Positions 40,372-50,680 of a stretch of DNA of 64,000 nucleotides are shown piece after piece. This DNA is from Sorghum bicolor (Eukaryota; Streptophyta; Magnoliopsida; Poales; Poaceae): contig NC_012877.2 in assembly GCF_000003195.3 (NCBI RefSeq), forward strand, positions 23,579,838 to 23,643,837. The letters are read 5' to 3'. Under the pieces are notes generated by a model, which was not told the origin of the DNA, did no database searches, and was given only the letters and a program-made list of their open reading frames with translations. The position numbers were made by a program, and so were the translations under genes. Positions within the stretch are counted from its first letter, which is position 1. Each line of letters begins with the position of its first letter.

Positions 40372-40957
40372 TTAGTTGATGGGGTTTAGAACAAATTCTA
40401 TCATGTCTACTTCTTTTTCTAAGGGTTCATGTTCATAAAAGAGCTTGAGGCGATGACCATTTACCTTAAAGACGTTGCCATCGTTGTCCTGAAGCGTTAA
40501 GGCTCCATGTGTCATGGCGTCGATCACCAGGTACGGGCCTTCCCACTTGCTCCTTAGCTTCCCATGGCCAAAAAGTTTGACCCATTTGGACACATAGTCC
40601 ACTGCCACCAAGATGTACTCATAGCCTTGACATGGCAAGAATGGACCCATGTAGTCTACTCCTTAGACATCAAATAGCTCCACTTGAAGGTTGTTTGTGA
40701 GAGGCATGGCATCACGGGTATTGGTATTCCCTTGTCACTAACACCTCTCACACCTCTTGATGAAGTCTTGAGTGTCTTGGTACATGGTAGGCCAATAGAA
40801 TCCACTTTGCCAAATTTTGGCATGGGTCCTGAATGTACCATAATGGCCTCCTTATTCAGCTCTCAATGATTTGAACAGCTTCTTCCACAGGGACACATCT
40901 TCTTAGCACACCATCCTGGCAGACCCTATAGAGGTAAGGGTTGTCCCAAAGGTGCAC
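40372..40957 (-). pseudogene. D integrase with catalytic core deleted
   Basis: Reads the zinc region (with stops and shifts, 40660-40920), then [24 protein letters not shown] joined directly to the C-terminal KLFGHGKLRSKWEGP block, which in A1 lies about 570 bp further on. The part with the second aspartate and the glutamate is gone. Both A1 sites that would have been joined share GGGTG, so a short-homology deletion is likely. Confidence 0.85.
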
Positions 40958-40962
40958 TAGGC
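40958..40962. other. Target-site duplication TAGGC (left) of element C
   Basis: Repeated at 50166-50170. Removing C plus one copy restores collinearity of the D integrase-to-RNase H region with A1. Confidence 0.95.
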
Positions 40963-42547
40963 TGTTGACACTTCTTAACGCAACCACCGGATATCGGCGA
41001 CGGCGCCAGAAGTGCCCTGGTAGGGTAACTCTATTTACTATTGGATAATTCCGCAAGCGCACAGAATGTACCGCTGTAGCACTTCACCAAGGAGTATTCC
41101 AAGGTATCGTAATTTATATTTTCCCAAGGGAAAGCGGCTAAGTGTGTTTAACAAAAAGGGGAATGAGATTCCTTGAGTTGTCTAGTATCAACTAGTGAAT
41201 AAGGGTGGTAAATAACGAATAGGAAGGGTAGTGGTGAATCCAAGGTCCTATGCTAAAGGTAAATGGTAGAGTTAGCTAGGTGGGAGGACAACGAGTGAGT
41301 AAAGGACTCCTATGTATCTAACTTAACTTCTGTGACTTACTTTAATAGATAATTGCCTTAACTACGCTAGAGCCTTACTAACTGTGTGCGAGGGATAGCC
41401 GAGCTGGTAAGACGCTTAGAAGGTTTTTCACCTAACCCCTTACCGAAAGCAACTATTGGGCTTATGGACGCCTTACCTTTTAAGAACTAGCCTGTACGTG
41501 AGGAGAACCTAATGCCGCCCACGATCTGTCACCTACTAGGGAGTGCGCTCCTACTTTCCGTTCAAGCCAGCGGTAATCAAAGGTAATCTTAAGTATGAGC
41601 ACCACGCTCACACTTAATCCTACAACTCTAACTAGTTGCAGCTAGCTAGAGCTCCTATACAAGATAGGACGATGATGCACACACAGGAGTGGTTACAGGT
41701 CACTAACTTCACTAAGACAACTATATTACTAAAGTAAATGCACAACAAGACTAAAAGACTTGCACTAAGTAAGAACTCAGTAAAGTAAAGTAAGAATAAT
41801 ATATTAATAAAAGGAAAGTCTTACAAAAGTAGAAAGGTACAAGAGCTATACCAGACTCTCCAGAAGACGACTCCGGAGACCCCGAGCTTCGCTCGACTCG
41901 ACTCTAACTCCCACTCTAGACTAACTACTACTCTACTTGTATGCTTGGAACTTGTAATGCACTTGGCCTTGGAATTGCACACTTGAAATGAAGGGTGGAG
42001 GCTGCCTTTTATAGAGGGAGATGGAGTAGGGGTTACTCCATCGCCACGTCATCGATCCGCGTGACATCTTCTCTCCACCCTTGGATCAAACCGACCTCAC
42101 AACCGCCATTTGATCAACGGCAGGGGCAAATCAACATGTGGGACATGTGGGGAAGGTCGGTGGGAGGCCACCGACCCTGGAACCGCCTTTGATGTGGGGT
42201 CGGGCGACCCCACTTCTGGGCCTCTGGACCCACCAGCAGTGTCCACAGGAGTCCCTTATGTCGGTGGACTAGATGGCACACCTGGGTCCCACCAAAGAGG
42301 GGTCGGGCGACCCCCTCCCTGTGGGCCCAGGGTGTCACCTGTTGTCCCCTCGATCTCCTCTTGATGATTCTGATGTTGGCTTTGTCAAATAATGTCTTGA
42401 ATTTGTTGTTCCTGCATAAACAAGCTAAGAGTACAAGTGGAACTAGTTATGGATAAAATATGTTCATGTCATGTCATTTCCCCTTGCAACCGAGGCATGT
42501 TGACGGTGTTTTGTATGTGGATTTCTATGGTATATCCACCGTCAACA
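40963..42547 (-). repeat. C 3' LTR (1585 bp)
   Basis: TGTTGACACTTC...GTCAACA. TATA (minus TATAAAA) at 42007-42013; GGGGTCGGGCGACCCC centred 42203.5 and 42306.5 (103 bp apart), 190-294 bp upstream. A primer-site-like block (CGACGGCGCCAGAAGTGC) lies about 35 bp inside the LTR edge. Confidence 0.95.
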
Positions 42548-43923
42548 AGATCCCCCAAGCTTAACCTTTGCTCGTCCCGAGCAAACAATCAAACTTAGCC
42601 TCGGTGGATCAGGTATTGTTACTATGTTCACATTTCAAGAGTACCATGTGTACAACAAAGTTCTTCTCTTTGCATGAAAAATTTAGCTATGTAAACTTAC
42701 CCCTATTACCTTAGTCCCTTATGGGGCTTATGGCTTTTCCTTTGTCTTAGGTGGTTGAGAGACAGAACAGTTTGACTTGAGCACTAACTTTCTCATTCTT
42801 AGCAAGTTTTATATCAGAGGTTTTGTGATATTTTCAAAAGAAAGCTTAAATGTTCCTCTTATGGTTCTCTCATGTCACTCAAATGGTGTATGATTCCTCA
42901 CCAAGGCATATGGTAAGAGTTGCCTTCTCTATTTCATCCTATTTCTAAAAGGCTTATGTGGAGTTCAAGGTAGGGATGAAAGGAGATAGCATACTTACTT
43001 TGCATATATTGCGAAGTCAAAGCTCGGATCCTTGAAGAGAAGTGTCATACTCCCAGATCAAGATGTGCAAGTGTGATATATGGTGGACTAGGTTGCTCCT
43101 TTATTTGATAGACTCTCTATGTATTGAGACATGGCTAGCTTTTTTTTTATATATATATATGAGCTTTCATGTGCTCAATTTTCTTTTTCTGTGGACTTGC
43201 ACATGTCCATCTTTTTATTTCATTTTGCCTAGCCTTTTGATGTCTCATTTACCAAATAATGCTTAGAGAGATGTTCTAACATTTAGAGTATGGAGCAACC
43301 TATTTAGTGGATGCGAAATACATGTGGTTGCGTACTTCCAGTGTAGAAGCAGCATATATATATGTGGTGTGTACGTGATCTTGATCTTAGGAGCATGAAA
43401 AGTCTCTTAACAAGGGTCAACAAGACTTGACGACACTCAACCCAAAGCAAATAGCTTATGTGGAAAGGTTGCAATTATGTAAAGTAGATATGGCTGTGGT
43501 AGGAATTCACCACCATTGAGGAACAATTAAGGTTTTGATCATTTTAAGAATAAATCTCTGATAATCATGCATGCTTACAAAAATATTATAGTAGCTCTTG
43601 TCTTACTATCTCATGTTCCACAACAACTTAGACTTAGTTCTAGCACTTGCAACCCACAAAGTTTTTAGGTTCATGGCAGTTCAAGTGAGCTAAGTGATCC
43701 ATACTTAGAGAAATACTAAGTTGTATACTAGGTACTAGAGAAACATTAACAAGCAACTAGTCATCATTTCCATGAGGGATATAAAGATACATGAAGCATA
43801 TATGCTAAAGGGAAATGCTAATAAATATTTTTTTTAAGTAAGAATGATAAAATGCATGAAAATAAATAGGATAGAATACTTACCTTAGTGGGGGAGAGGA
43901 TCTCCCCCAAGCTAGATCTTCGC
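42548..43923 (-). other. C polypurine tract, stem-loop and 3' UTR
   Basis: Polypurine tract 42548-42557 next to the LTR. Stem TTTGCTCG/CGAGCAAA with a 3-nt loop at 42567-42585. The rest is AT-rich and non-coding, with a TA microsatellite at about 43148-43160. Confidence 0.75.
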
Positions 43924-45300
43924 TCACTGTGGTGGCGGGAAATTCTGGTACCATCCAGCCCAGCGTTGTGCGTCTTCCTCTCGCACACGTCGGATATGTT
44001 GGCCGTTTTGTAACGCCAGTTGCAATGTTGCTTCTTGCCCAATCTGCAATTCGCCCATGTCATTAATGAGACTGTCCATACCTATGGGCTGGTGACGCCT
44101 AGCCCTGTCCCTTGGGCGTGGAGTGCGTTGTGGAGGTAGACCCATGGAGTCTGAAGCATCCACTGGCATCGCTTCATCGCCCTCTTCAACGTCATGGTGC
44201 GAGGATCCTCCTTGCTCCATCTGGGCGGCTTGCATCATCCTTCTCGTCACCCTGCGTGTCCCTGCAATATCTGGACTTGCCACTTGGGCTAGTCTAATGG
44301 TAAGTGTGCGGACCCCATACAACCGGCGCCTCGCACATGGAAGAGGAATTTCGGTTGTATAGCCCGGATAAATCATTTTAAGTTCACCATTTGGATTTCT
44401 TATGAGCATGTTAGCATTGATAAAGAAGTTCTCATCTACCACTCCTCTAACATAGCCAATGTCTTCAAAATAATGTGATTCAAGTAATTCAAAAGTATCG
44501 GCTATTCGAGTAATAAAGGATGTGAAATAGATGGGCTTCCCATACTCAATAGAGTTAAGCCAATAGTTCACTAGCAGTTTCACAGGGGAGACCTTGATTT
44601 TACTAACCATGGCATAGAGAATTTTAAGTTCATCATCAATTAAAGTATCAGTTCCCATGCCAGGATATAGAGTGCACATGATCCAGAAGTGAAGAAAGCG
44701 CAAGGTTGGATTATGGATTTCAATGGGAGTAGGATTTGAACAATCATTAGAGCCAGAAATTGCTTTCCAGAATCTAAATTTATCGAACATTCTAGTGGCA
44801 TGATCTAGATCAAGTTCACATTCATGTTCACACCCTAAAGCAGTGTTTAGCAAACTCCAATTTAATTGATGTTCTTGCTCACACATGCGAAAAGATATTC
44901 CATTATTTGTGAGTATTAGGGTGCATAGAAATTCCTTAGCAAGCAATTCTTTTCCAAATTCAGGCACTTGCCAAAAACTACTCCAACCAATTGCTCTAAA
45001 CACCTTATCGAATTCAACATCCATACCTGTGCGGGCCAAAAGGTCCGGATCGATGATGCTAGTGTGTAGGAAGAGACTTTCTCGGATGATGTAGCACCTT
45101 TGCAACTCTTCTTGGCTTAACATGAGGCCGCTCTCGGGCTCTCTCATCCTTGATGGAGGCTCGTAGGGTACCATCCCATGGTAACCTTCTTCTTCCTCCC
45201 TTCCATGAGCATGGTGAGAGCCTTGAGAAGAGCTCTCACCCTTTGCTTTCTTGAACTTGCCGAAGATATGCTTCTTCATCCTCCTACACAAGTGAGGCAA
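43924..45300 (-). CDS. C accessory ORF (Athila ORF-1-like), 458 codons, intact
   Basis: Intact from ATG 45300. A basic N-terminus is followed by a folded-looking region, residues about 60-330 (SQEELQRCYIIRESLFLHTS, GWSSFWQVPEFGKELLAKEF, NPTLRFLHFWIMCTLYPG), then an acidic and basic low-complexity tail. It resembles the protein family found as an extra ORF in Athila elements; its function is unknown and no membrane segment or catalytic motif is evident. A TATA box 176 bp upstream and four palindromes beyond suggest its own promoter. Preserved open although the element has lost pol. Confidence 0.75.
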   Translation of the reverse strand: MPHLCRRMKKHIFGKFKKAKGESSSQGSHHAHGREEEEGYHGMVPYEPPSRMREPESGLMLSQEELQRCYIIRESLFLHTSIIDPDLLARTGMDVEFDKVFRAIGWSSFWQVPEFGKELLAKEFLCTLILTNNGISFRMCEQEHQLNWSLLNTALGCEHECELDLDHATRMFDKFRFWKAISGSNDCSNPTPIEIHNPTLRFLHFWIMCTLYPGMGTDTLIDDELKILYAMVSKIKVSPVKLLVNYWLNSIEYGKPIYFTSFITRIADTFELLESHYFEDIGYVRGVVDENFFINANMLIRNPNGELKMIYPGYTTEIPLPCARRRLYGVRTLTIRLAQVASPDIAGTRRVTRRMMQAAQMEQGGSSHHDVEEGDEAMPVDASDSMGLPPQRTPRPRDRARRHQPIGMDSLINDMGELQIGQEATLQLALQNGQHIRRVREEDAQRWAGWYQNFPPPQ

Positions 45301-45475
45301 AACAAGCTCCTCCTACTACTACTATGCAAGGGGAATCTTTTTGGGTTTTTGTTTTGATGACTATTTCTAAACTAAACTTGAGAAATGGCTTGTAACAAAG
45401 AGAGAAGAGAAGGGATTGTGAGCTCGAAATGGTTCTGGTGGTTTTGGGTGTGGAGTTGAGCTCACAATGCTGTGG

Positions 45476-45483
45476 TATTTATA
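45476..45483 (-). promoter_or_regulatory. Internal TATA box upstream of C accessory ORF
   Basis: TATAAATA on the minus strand, 176 bp before the ATG. The first palindrome centre is 42 bp further upstream. Confidence 0.65.
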
Positions 45484-45517
45484 GGGGGAGAAGGGCAAGT
45501 AGTGGACCCACAATATA

Positions 45518-46140
45518 GGGGTCGGCCGACCCCCCTTAGAAGCACTTTGAATTTGAGCTTAGCTTTATACAGGGAACCATTCTGCATGCTTTCAAGATTT
45601 TGCCGAGATGGTCCAAAATGGGGGTCGGCCGACCCCCATCCTAGCCCCTCCTCCACTTTAAACATTGTGTCATTGATTGTCCAGAAAAGTAAAGGCTAGG
45701 TGTGGACCAAAAGTTTTCAAATTGTTTCTGAGATTCCCTGTTTTAGTGCTTTGTGAAAGGTAAAAGATGAATGGCAAAAGTGGAGACATGTCTAAAGTGA
45801 TTCCTATGGACCATGGGAGCACTCAAGCATGCCTAGGTGACCACTTTGCAGAATTTAAGCTAGTGGAGTGGTCCCAAAAGAATCAAAGATGAAAGGAGCA
45901 TCTTATGACTAAAGTAAAGGATCAAGGGACCACTCTTTTTCAAACTTTAGCTAGTGTTACAAGCATAGGACTCCATTGTGATTCAAATGGTGGCCAGCAG
46001 GAGGCAAGTGGGGCCAATATGGGGGTCGGCCGACCCCCACATTGGAGCTCCCAGAGCATCCAAGTGCTGGGTTGGAACCTCTATGACTAGCAAGGTTGAA
46101 ATGTGGTGAAGTGGGCCCCAAGGTGGGGTCGGGCGACCCC
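45518..46140. repeat. Two pairs of GGGGTCGGCCGACCCC palindromes, each pair 103 bp apart
   Basis: Centres 45525.5 and 45628.5 (103 bp), and 46029.5 and 46132.5 (103 bp). Three are perfect palindromes of at least 16 bp; the fourth is the LTR variant GGGGTCGGGCGACCCC. The LTR of the same element has the same motif at the same 103-bp spacing. Confidence 0.92.
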
Positions 46141-46373
46141 CCTTTGGGAGCTCCAGCAGCTCAAATTTTTATGACAAGTTATTCTCAAGATTTTATTTAT
46201 TATGGCTAAACATTTTGTCGAAATAAGATATGCAAAATTCAAAGTAAGAATGCAATTGAAAAGTGAATAGTAGAAATTGAAATGCAGAAAATAAATATGG
46301 GATAACTACTGATTTACCTTATCAGCAAGGGCTCCATGTTTTAGGTCCGTAGAGCAGGACCTCTCCATCTTGT

Positions 46374-48437
46374 TCATTCTTCGGGTGCATCAGATGGTCC
46401 CGGAGACGTGGACCTTGATTGCACCTCTTTCTCCCGCCATACTTGCTTGGTATTGATTTTTGGTTCAGCGGGTTCCTCTTCTTTCTTTTCGGCCCTTTTG
46501 GCCGACTTACCTCTCTTGTCCCTTCGGCGTCGGATGTGGCGAGGCTTAGTCGGAGGTTCTTTGTCCTTCACCTGCATGTTAGCTTTATAACCATTGAATG
46601 GACATTTTACCTTCCATCCTGGGAATTGGAGGTGAATCTGGCCGGACCCCACATAGATGACTGCATTGACCGTGTTGAGGAATGGCCTTCCCAAGATGAT
46701 CGAGACATCATTATTGGATCCCATATCCAAAATGATGAAGTCGGCAGGGACGTAGTCGTCTTGGACCTTTACCAGTATGTCCCTTGCCAACCCCTCAGGG
46801 AACCTGATCGTCTGATCTGCCATCTGCAAACGAACAAATGTGGGGTGCAAAGGCCCCCCTAGCAAATTATCATAAGTTACCTTGGCCATGATGTTGACAC
46901 CCGATCCAAGGTCGCAGAAGGCGTTGTGGAAGACTTGCGGTCCGATCTCACAGGTGATGGTCGGCAGGCCTGGGTCGTCCTTCTTGGTGATGAAGGGCGA
47001 ATCCAGAAGATAGCTCCAGTTGGATTGTACCGGAGGCTTACCGAACCTCGTAGTAACTAGTTTAACTCCTTCAATTGGGTCCTCAGGTTTCCCTAGGATC
47101 TTACCTTGCTCGAAGGATGGGACAGCTGCTGCTAATTGAGCTAATTGTGTTTCTAGCATTTTGTTAAAGCTCAACTGATTTTTCATAGCAGAGTTAAAGC
47201 TATCCAACTTTTCACTTAAGTTTTCAAGGATCTTATCATTAGCCATCATTTTCTTGTTAATGCTATCATTGATTTTAGATTGGCCTAAGACAAGATCTCT
47301 AAGAGAAGGTTGGTTACCAAAAGAATTATTGAAATTTTGATTGTAACCATTACCTTGATTACCTTGGTAGAAGGGGCGCGAGTTCCATTGCTGTTGTTGG
47401 GGCCGGTACCCATTGTTGTTGTTGTTGATGAAGCTCACTTCCTCCTTTGTTTCGGGACAATTGTTTCCCGAATGATCATCTCCTCCGCACACTTCGCACC
47501 ATGAATCAGATTCAATGGCCCGTGCAGTGGCGTAAGGTTGAATGGTCTCTTGCTTGGAACTTTCTTCCATCTTCTTCATTAAGAGGTCCATCTTAGCAGA
47601 GAGCATGTCCACCTCATTCAAGGCATGGACACCTCTTCTCTTGGGTTGGAGGCGTTCCTCATTCCATCCTTGGTTTATAACCATCTTTTCAATGAGGTCC
47701 TTGGCATCCTTGACATTGTGTTGCAAGAATGCTCCTCCAGCGGCAGCATCAAGGTGACTACGGGCCAAACCGGTCAGGCCATGGTAGAAACCTTGGATTA
47801 GGAGCCACTCCTCTATCCCATGATGAGGACAGGCGCGAATGTACTCCTGCAGACGTTCCCATGCTTCGGGAATCGTCTCATCCGCTTGCTGTTGGAAGCT
47901 GGAAATCTTTCCACGAAGGGCGCTGGTCTTGCCCATCGGAAAGAACTTCTTGAGAAATGCATTGGCGCACCTCTCCCACGTGGTCACTTCACCCTTGTTG
48001 GCGTAGAACCATTGCTTCGCCTTCCCCAATAACGAGAATGGGAAGAGGCGAAGACGGATGGCGTCTGCGGCGACATTCTTGATGGTGAAGGTGCCGCACA
48101 CCTCCAAGAAGTGTTGGAGATGGGCATTGGCATCCTCGTGTGGCTCTCCACAGAAGGGATTGGCTTGCACCATATTGATAAGTGCAGGCTTCAACTCAAA
48201 AGTCGCATCCCCCAAGTTAAGCTGCGGACCCGTGGCGACATTATCAGCCGACGGCGCAGAGTACTCAGAGATGGTCTTCTGGGCCATAGCTTCTTTGATA
48301 ACCGGTGCAGATACTCCTTCCTCTAACGGATTCAGGTTCGAGATGAACCTTTGAGGTGGAACTTGACGACGTCTAGTTCTCCTCAACAGTTGCTCAGGAT
48401 CTTCAACGAAGTTTGACGGCAATTGGAAACCGCTCAT
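46374..48437 (-). CDS. gag: C gag-protease polyprotein, 687 codons, intact
   Basis: Gag core near residues 80-260 (ANAHLQHFLEVCGTF, RLRLFPFSLLGKAKQWF), zinc knuckle CEVCGGDDHSGNNC near 313-326, asparagine/glutamine-rich linker, protease near 480-600 with DLGSGVNIM at about 509 and ILGRPFL. Ends in a lysine/arginine-rich tail. It would package and mature particles but supplies no polymerase. Starts 116 bp inside the primer site. Confidence 0.92.
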   Translation of the reverse strand: MSGFQLPSNFVEDPEQLLRRTRRRQVPPQRFISNLNPLEEGVSAPVIKEAMAQKTISEYSAPSADNVATGPQLNLGDATFELKPALINMVQANPFCGEPHEDANAHLQHFLEVCGTFTIKNVAADAIRLRLFPFSLLGKAKQWFYANKGEVTTWERCANAFLKKFFPMGKTSALRGKISSFQQQADETIPEAWERLQEYIRACPHHGIEEWLLIQGFYHGLTGLARSHLDAAAGGAFLQHNVKDAKDLIEKMVINQGWNEERLQPKRRGVHALNEVDMLSAKMDLLMKKMEESSKQETIQPYATARAIESDSWCEVCGGDDHSGNNCPETKEEVSFINNNNNGYRPQQQQWNSRPFYQGNQGNGYNQNFNNSFGNQPSLRDLVLGQSKINDSINKKMMANDKILENLSEKLDSFNSAMKNQLSFNKMLETQLAQLAAAVPSFEQGKILGKPEDPIEGVKLVTTRFGKPPVQSNWSYLLDSPFITKKDDPGLPTITCEIGPQVFHNAFCDLGSGVNIMAKVTYDNLLGGPLHPTFVRLQMADQTIRFPEGLARDILVKVQDDYVPADFIILDMGSNNDVSIILGRPFLNTVNAVIYVGSGQIHLQFPGWKVKCPFNGYKANMQVKDKEPPTKPRHIRRRRDKRGKSAKRAEKKEEEPAEPKINTKQVWREKEVQSRSTSPGPSDAPEE

Positions 48438-48553
48438 ACACTGTCAGGCTTCACAATAAAGGAAGACAAGACAAGTGATGGGTTATCCCTATCACTACTT
48501 GATAACTAGCAAACTCTGGATTCTCTTTTTGTTAAAACTCTTAGACAGACGCT

Positions 48554-48572
48554 CTCCCCGGCAACGGCGCCA
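48554..48572 (-). other. C primer-binding site, tRNA-Asp type
   Basis: Minus strand TGGCGCCGTTGCCGGGGAG, eight bases from the LTR, identical to A1. Confidence 0.85.
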
Positions 48573-48580
48573 GAAATGCT

Positions 48581-50165
48581 TGTTGACACTTCTTAACGCA
48601 ACCACCGGATATCGGCGACGGCGCCAGAAGTGCCCTGGTAGGGTAACTCTATTTACTATTGGATAATTCCGCAAGCGCACAGAATGTACCGCTGTAGCAC
48701 TTCACCAAGGAGTATTCCAAGGTATCGTAATTTATATTTTCCTAAGGGAAAGCGGCTAAGTGTGTTTAACAAAAAGGGGAATGAGATTCCTTGAGTTGTC
48801 TAGTATCAACTAGTGAATAAGGGTGGTAAATAACGAATAGGAAGGGTAGTGGTGAATCCAAGGTCCTATGCTAAAGGTAAATGGTAGAGTTAGCTAGGTG
48901 GGAGGACAACGAGTGAGTAAAGGACTCCTATGTATCTAACTTAACTTCTGTGACTTACTTTAATAGATAATTGCCTTAACTACGCTAGAGCCTTACTAAC
49001 TGTGTGCGAGGGATAGCCGAGCTGGTAAGACACTTAGAAGGTTTTTCACCTAACCCCTTACCGAAAGCGACTATTGGGCTTATGGACGCCTTACCTTTTA
49101 AGAACTAGCCTGTACGTGAGGAGAACCTAATGCCGCCCACGATCTGTCACCTACTAGGGAGTGCGCTCCTACTTTCCGTTCAAGCCAGCGGTAATCAAAG
49201 GTAATCTTAAGTATGAGCACCACGCTCACACTTAATCCTACAACTCTAACTAGTTGCAGCTAGCTAGAGCTCCTATACAAGATAGGACGATGATGCACAC
49301 ACAGGAGTGGTTACAGGTCACTAACTTCACTAAGACAACTATATTACTAAAGTAAATGCACAACAAGACTAAAAGACTTGCACTAAGTAAGAACTCAGTA
49401 AAGTAAAGTAAGAATAATATATTAATAAAAGGAAAGTCTTACAAAAGTAGAAAGGTACAAGAGCTATACCAGACTCTCCAGAAGACGACTCCGGAGACCC
49501 CGAGCTTCGCTCGACTCGACTCTAACTCCCACTCTAGACTAACTACTACTCTACTTGTATGCTTGGAACTTGTAATGCACTTGGCCTTGGAATTGCACAC
49601 TTGAAATGAAGGGTGGAGGCTGCCTTTTATAGAGGGAGATGGAGTAGGGGTTACTCCATCGCCACGTCATCGATCCGCGTGACATCTTCTCTCCACCCTT
49701 GGATCAAACCGACCTCACAACCGCCATTTGATCAACGGCAGGGGCAAATCAACATGTGGGACATGTGGGGAAGGTCGGTGGGAGGCCACCGACCCTGGAA
49801 CCGCCTTTGATGTGGGGTCGGGCGACCCCACTTCTGGGCCTCTGGACCCACCAGCAGTGTCCACAGGAGTCCCTTATGTCGGTGGACTAGGTGGCACACC
49901 TGGGTCCCACCAAAGAGGGGTCGGGCGACCCCCTCCCTGTGGGCCCAGGGTGTCACCTGTTGTCCCCTCGATCTCCTCTTGATGATTCTGATGTTGGCTT
50001 TGTCAAATAATGTCTTGAATTTGTTGTTCCTGCATAAACAAGCTAAGAGTACAAGTGGAACTAGTTATGGATAAAATATGTTCATGTCATGTCATTTCCC
50101 CTTGCAACCGAGGCATGTTGACGGTGTTTTGTATGTGGATTTCTATGGTATATCCACCGTCAACA
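48581..50165 (-). repeat. C 5' LTR (1585 bp)
   Basis: Same length as the 3' LTR, about four differences by eye. Followed by TAGGC at 50166-50170. Confidence 0.96.
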
Positions 50166-50194
50166 TAGGCTCTTCTTGATCAGCTTCTTCTTAT

Positions 50195-50680
50195 CTACCC
50201 CCAGTGGCACATAGCCAGGAACCATGTAGTTGACGATGTTTGCATACCACGGGTAGGCGGCTGACACCTTGAGGAGTGTGTCGTCCCGAAGATAGTCGTT
50301 GATTGGCGATCATGCTTATCCTCAATCTGCATTCTAGACAAGTGGTCTGCGACCGAGTTCTCTACTCCCTTTTTATCTTTTATTTCTAAGTCAAATTCTT
50401 GGAGTAGCAGGATCCCTCTTATTAGCCTTGGTTTAGCATCTTTCTTAGTGAGCAGGTACTTTAGTGCAGTGTGATCGGTGTAAACGATCACCTTTGCCCC
50501 TACTAAGTAAGACCTAAACTTGTCTACACCAAACACTACAGCTAAAAGCTCCTTTTCTGTTGTTGCATAGTTTAGTTGTGGGCCAGTTAGTGTTTTGCTA
50601 GCATAAGAGATAGTGTGATGCTTTTTGTCTTTGGTCTGTCCTAAGACAGCTCCTACAGCATAATCACTAGCATCACACAT
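50195..50680 (-). pseudogene. D RNase H
   Basis: Open for 161 codons with [41 protein letters not shown] and [10 protein letters not shown], the usual gypsy RNase H blocks, ending where the integrase linker begins. Part of a broken pol. Confidence 0.85.

Larger units (their letters stand above)
40963..50165 (-). mobile_element. Athila-type non-autonomous element C (gag-protease plus accessory ORF, no RT/integrase)
   Basis: 9.2 kb with 1585-bp LTRs that differ at about four sites by eye, a perfect target duplication, an intact primer site and polypurine tract, an intact 687-codon gag-protease ORF and an intact 458-codon accessory ORF. Nothing between 45300 and 46374 resembles RT, RNase H or integrase. 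It must have used pol from another element. Recent by LTR similarity. Confidence 0.93.

Noticed and set aside
40684..40869. Plus-strand frame opposite the D integrase
   Set aside because: Shadow of the integrase zinc region on the minus strand.
41388..41420. tRNA-like start GGATAGCCGAGCTGGTAAGAC in the C LTR
   Set aside because: It fits the pol III A-box pattern but no B box, acceptor stem or anticodon arm follows; part of the LTR in both copies.
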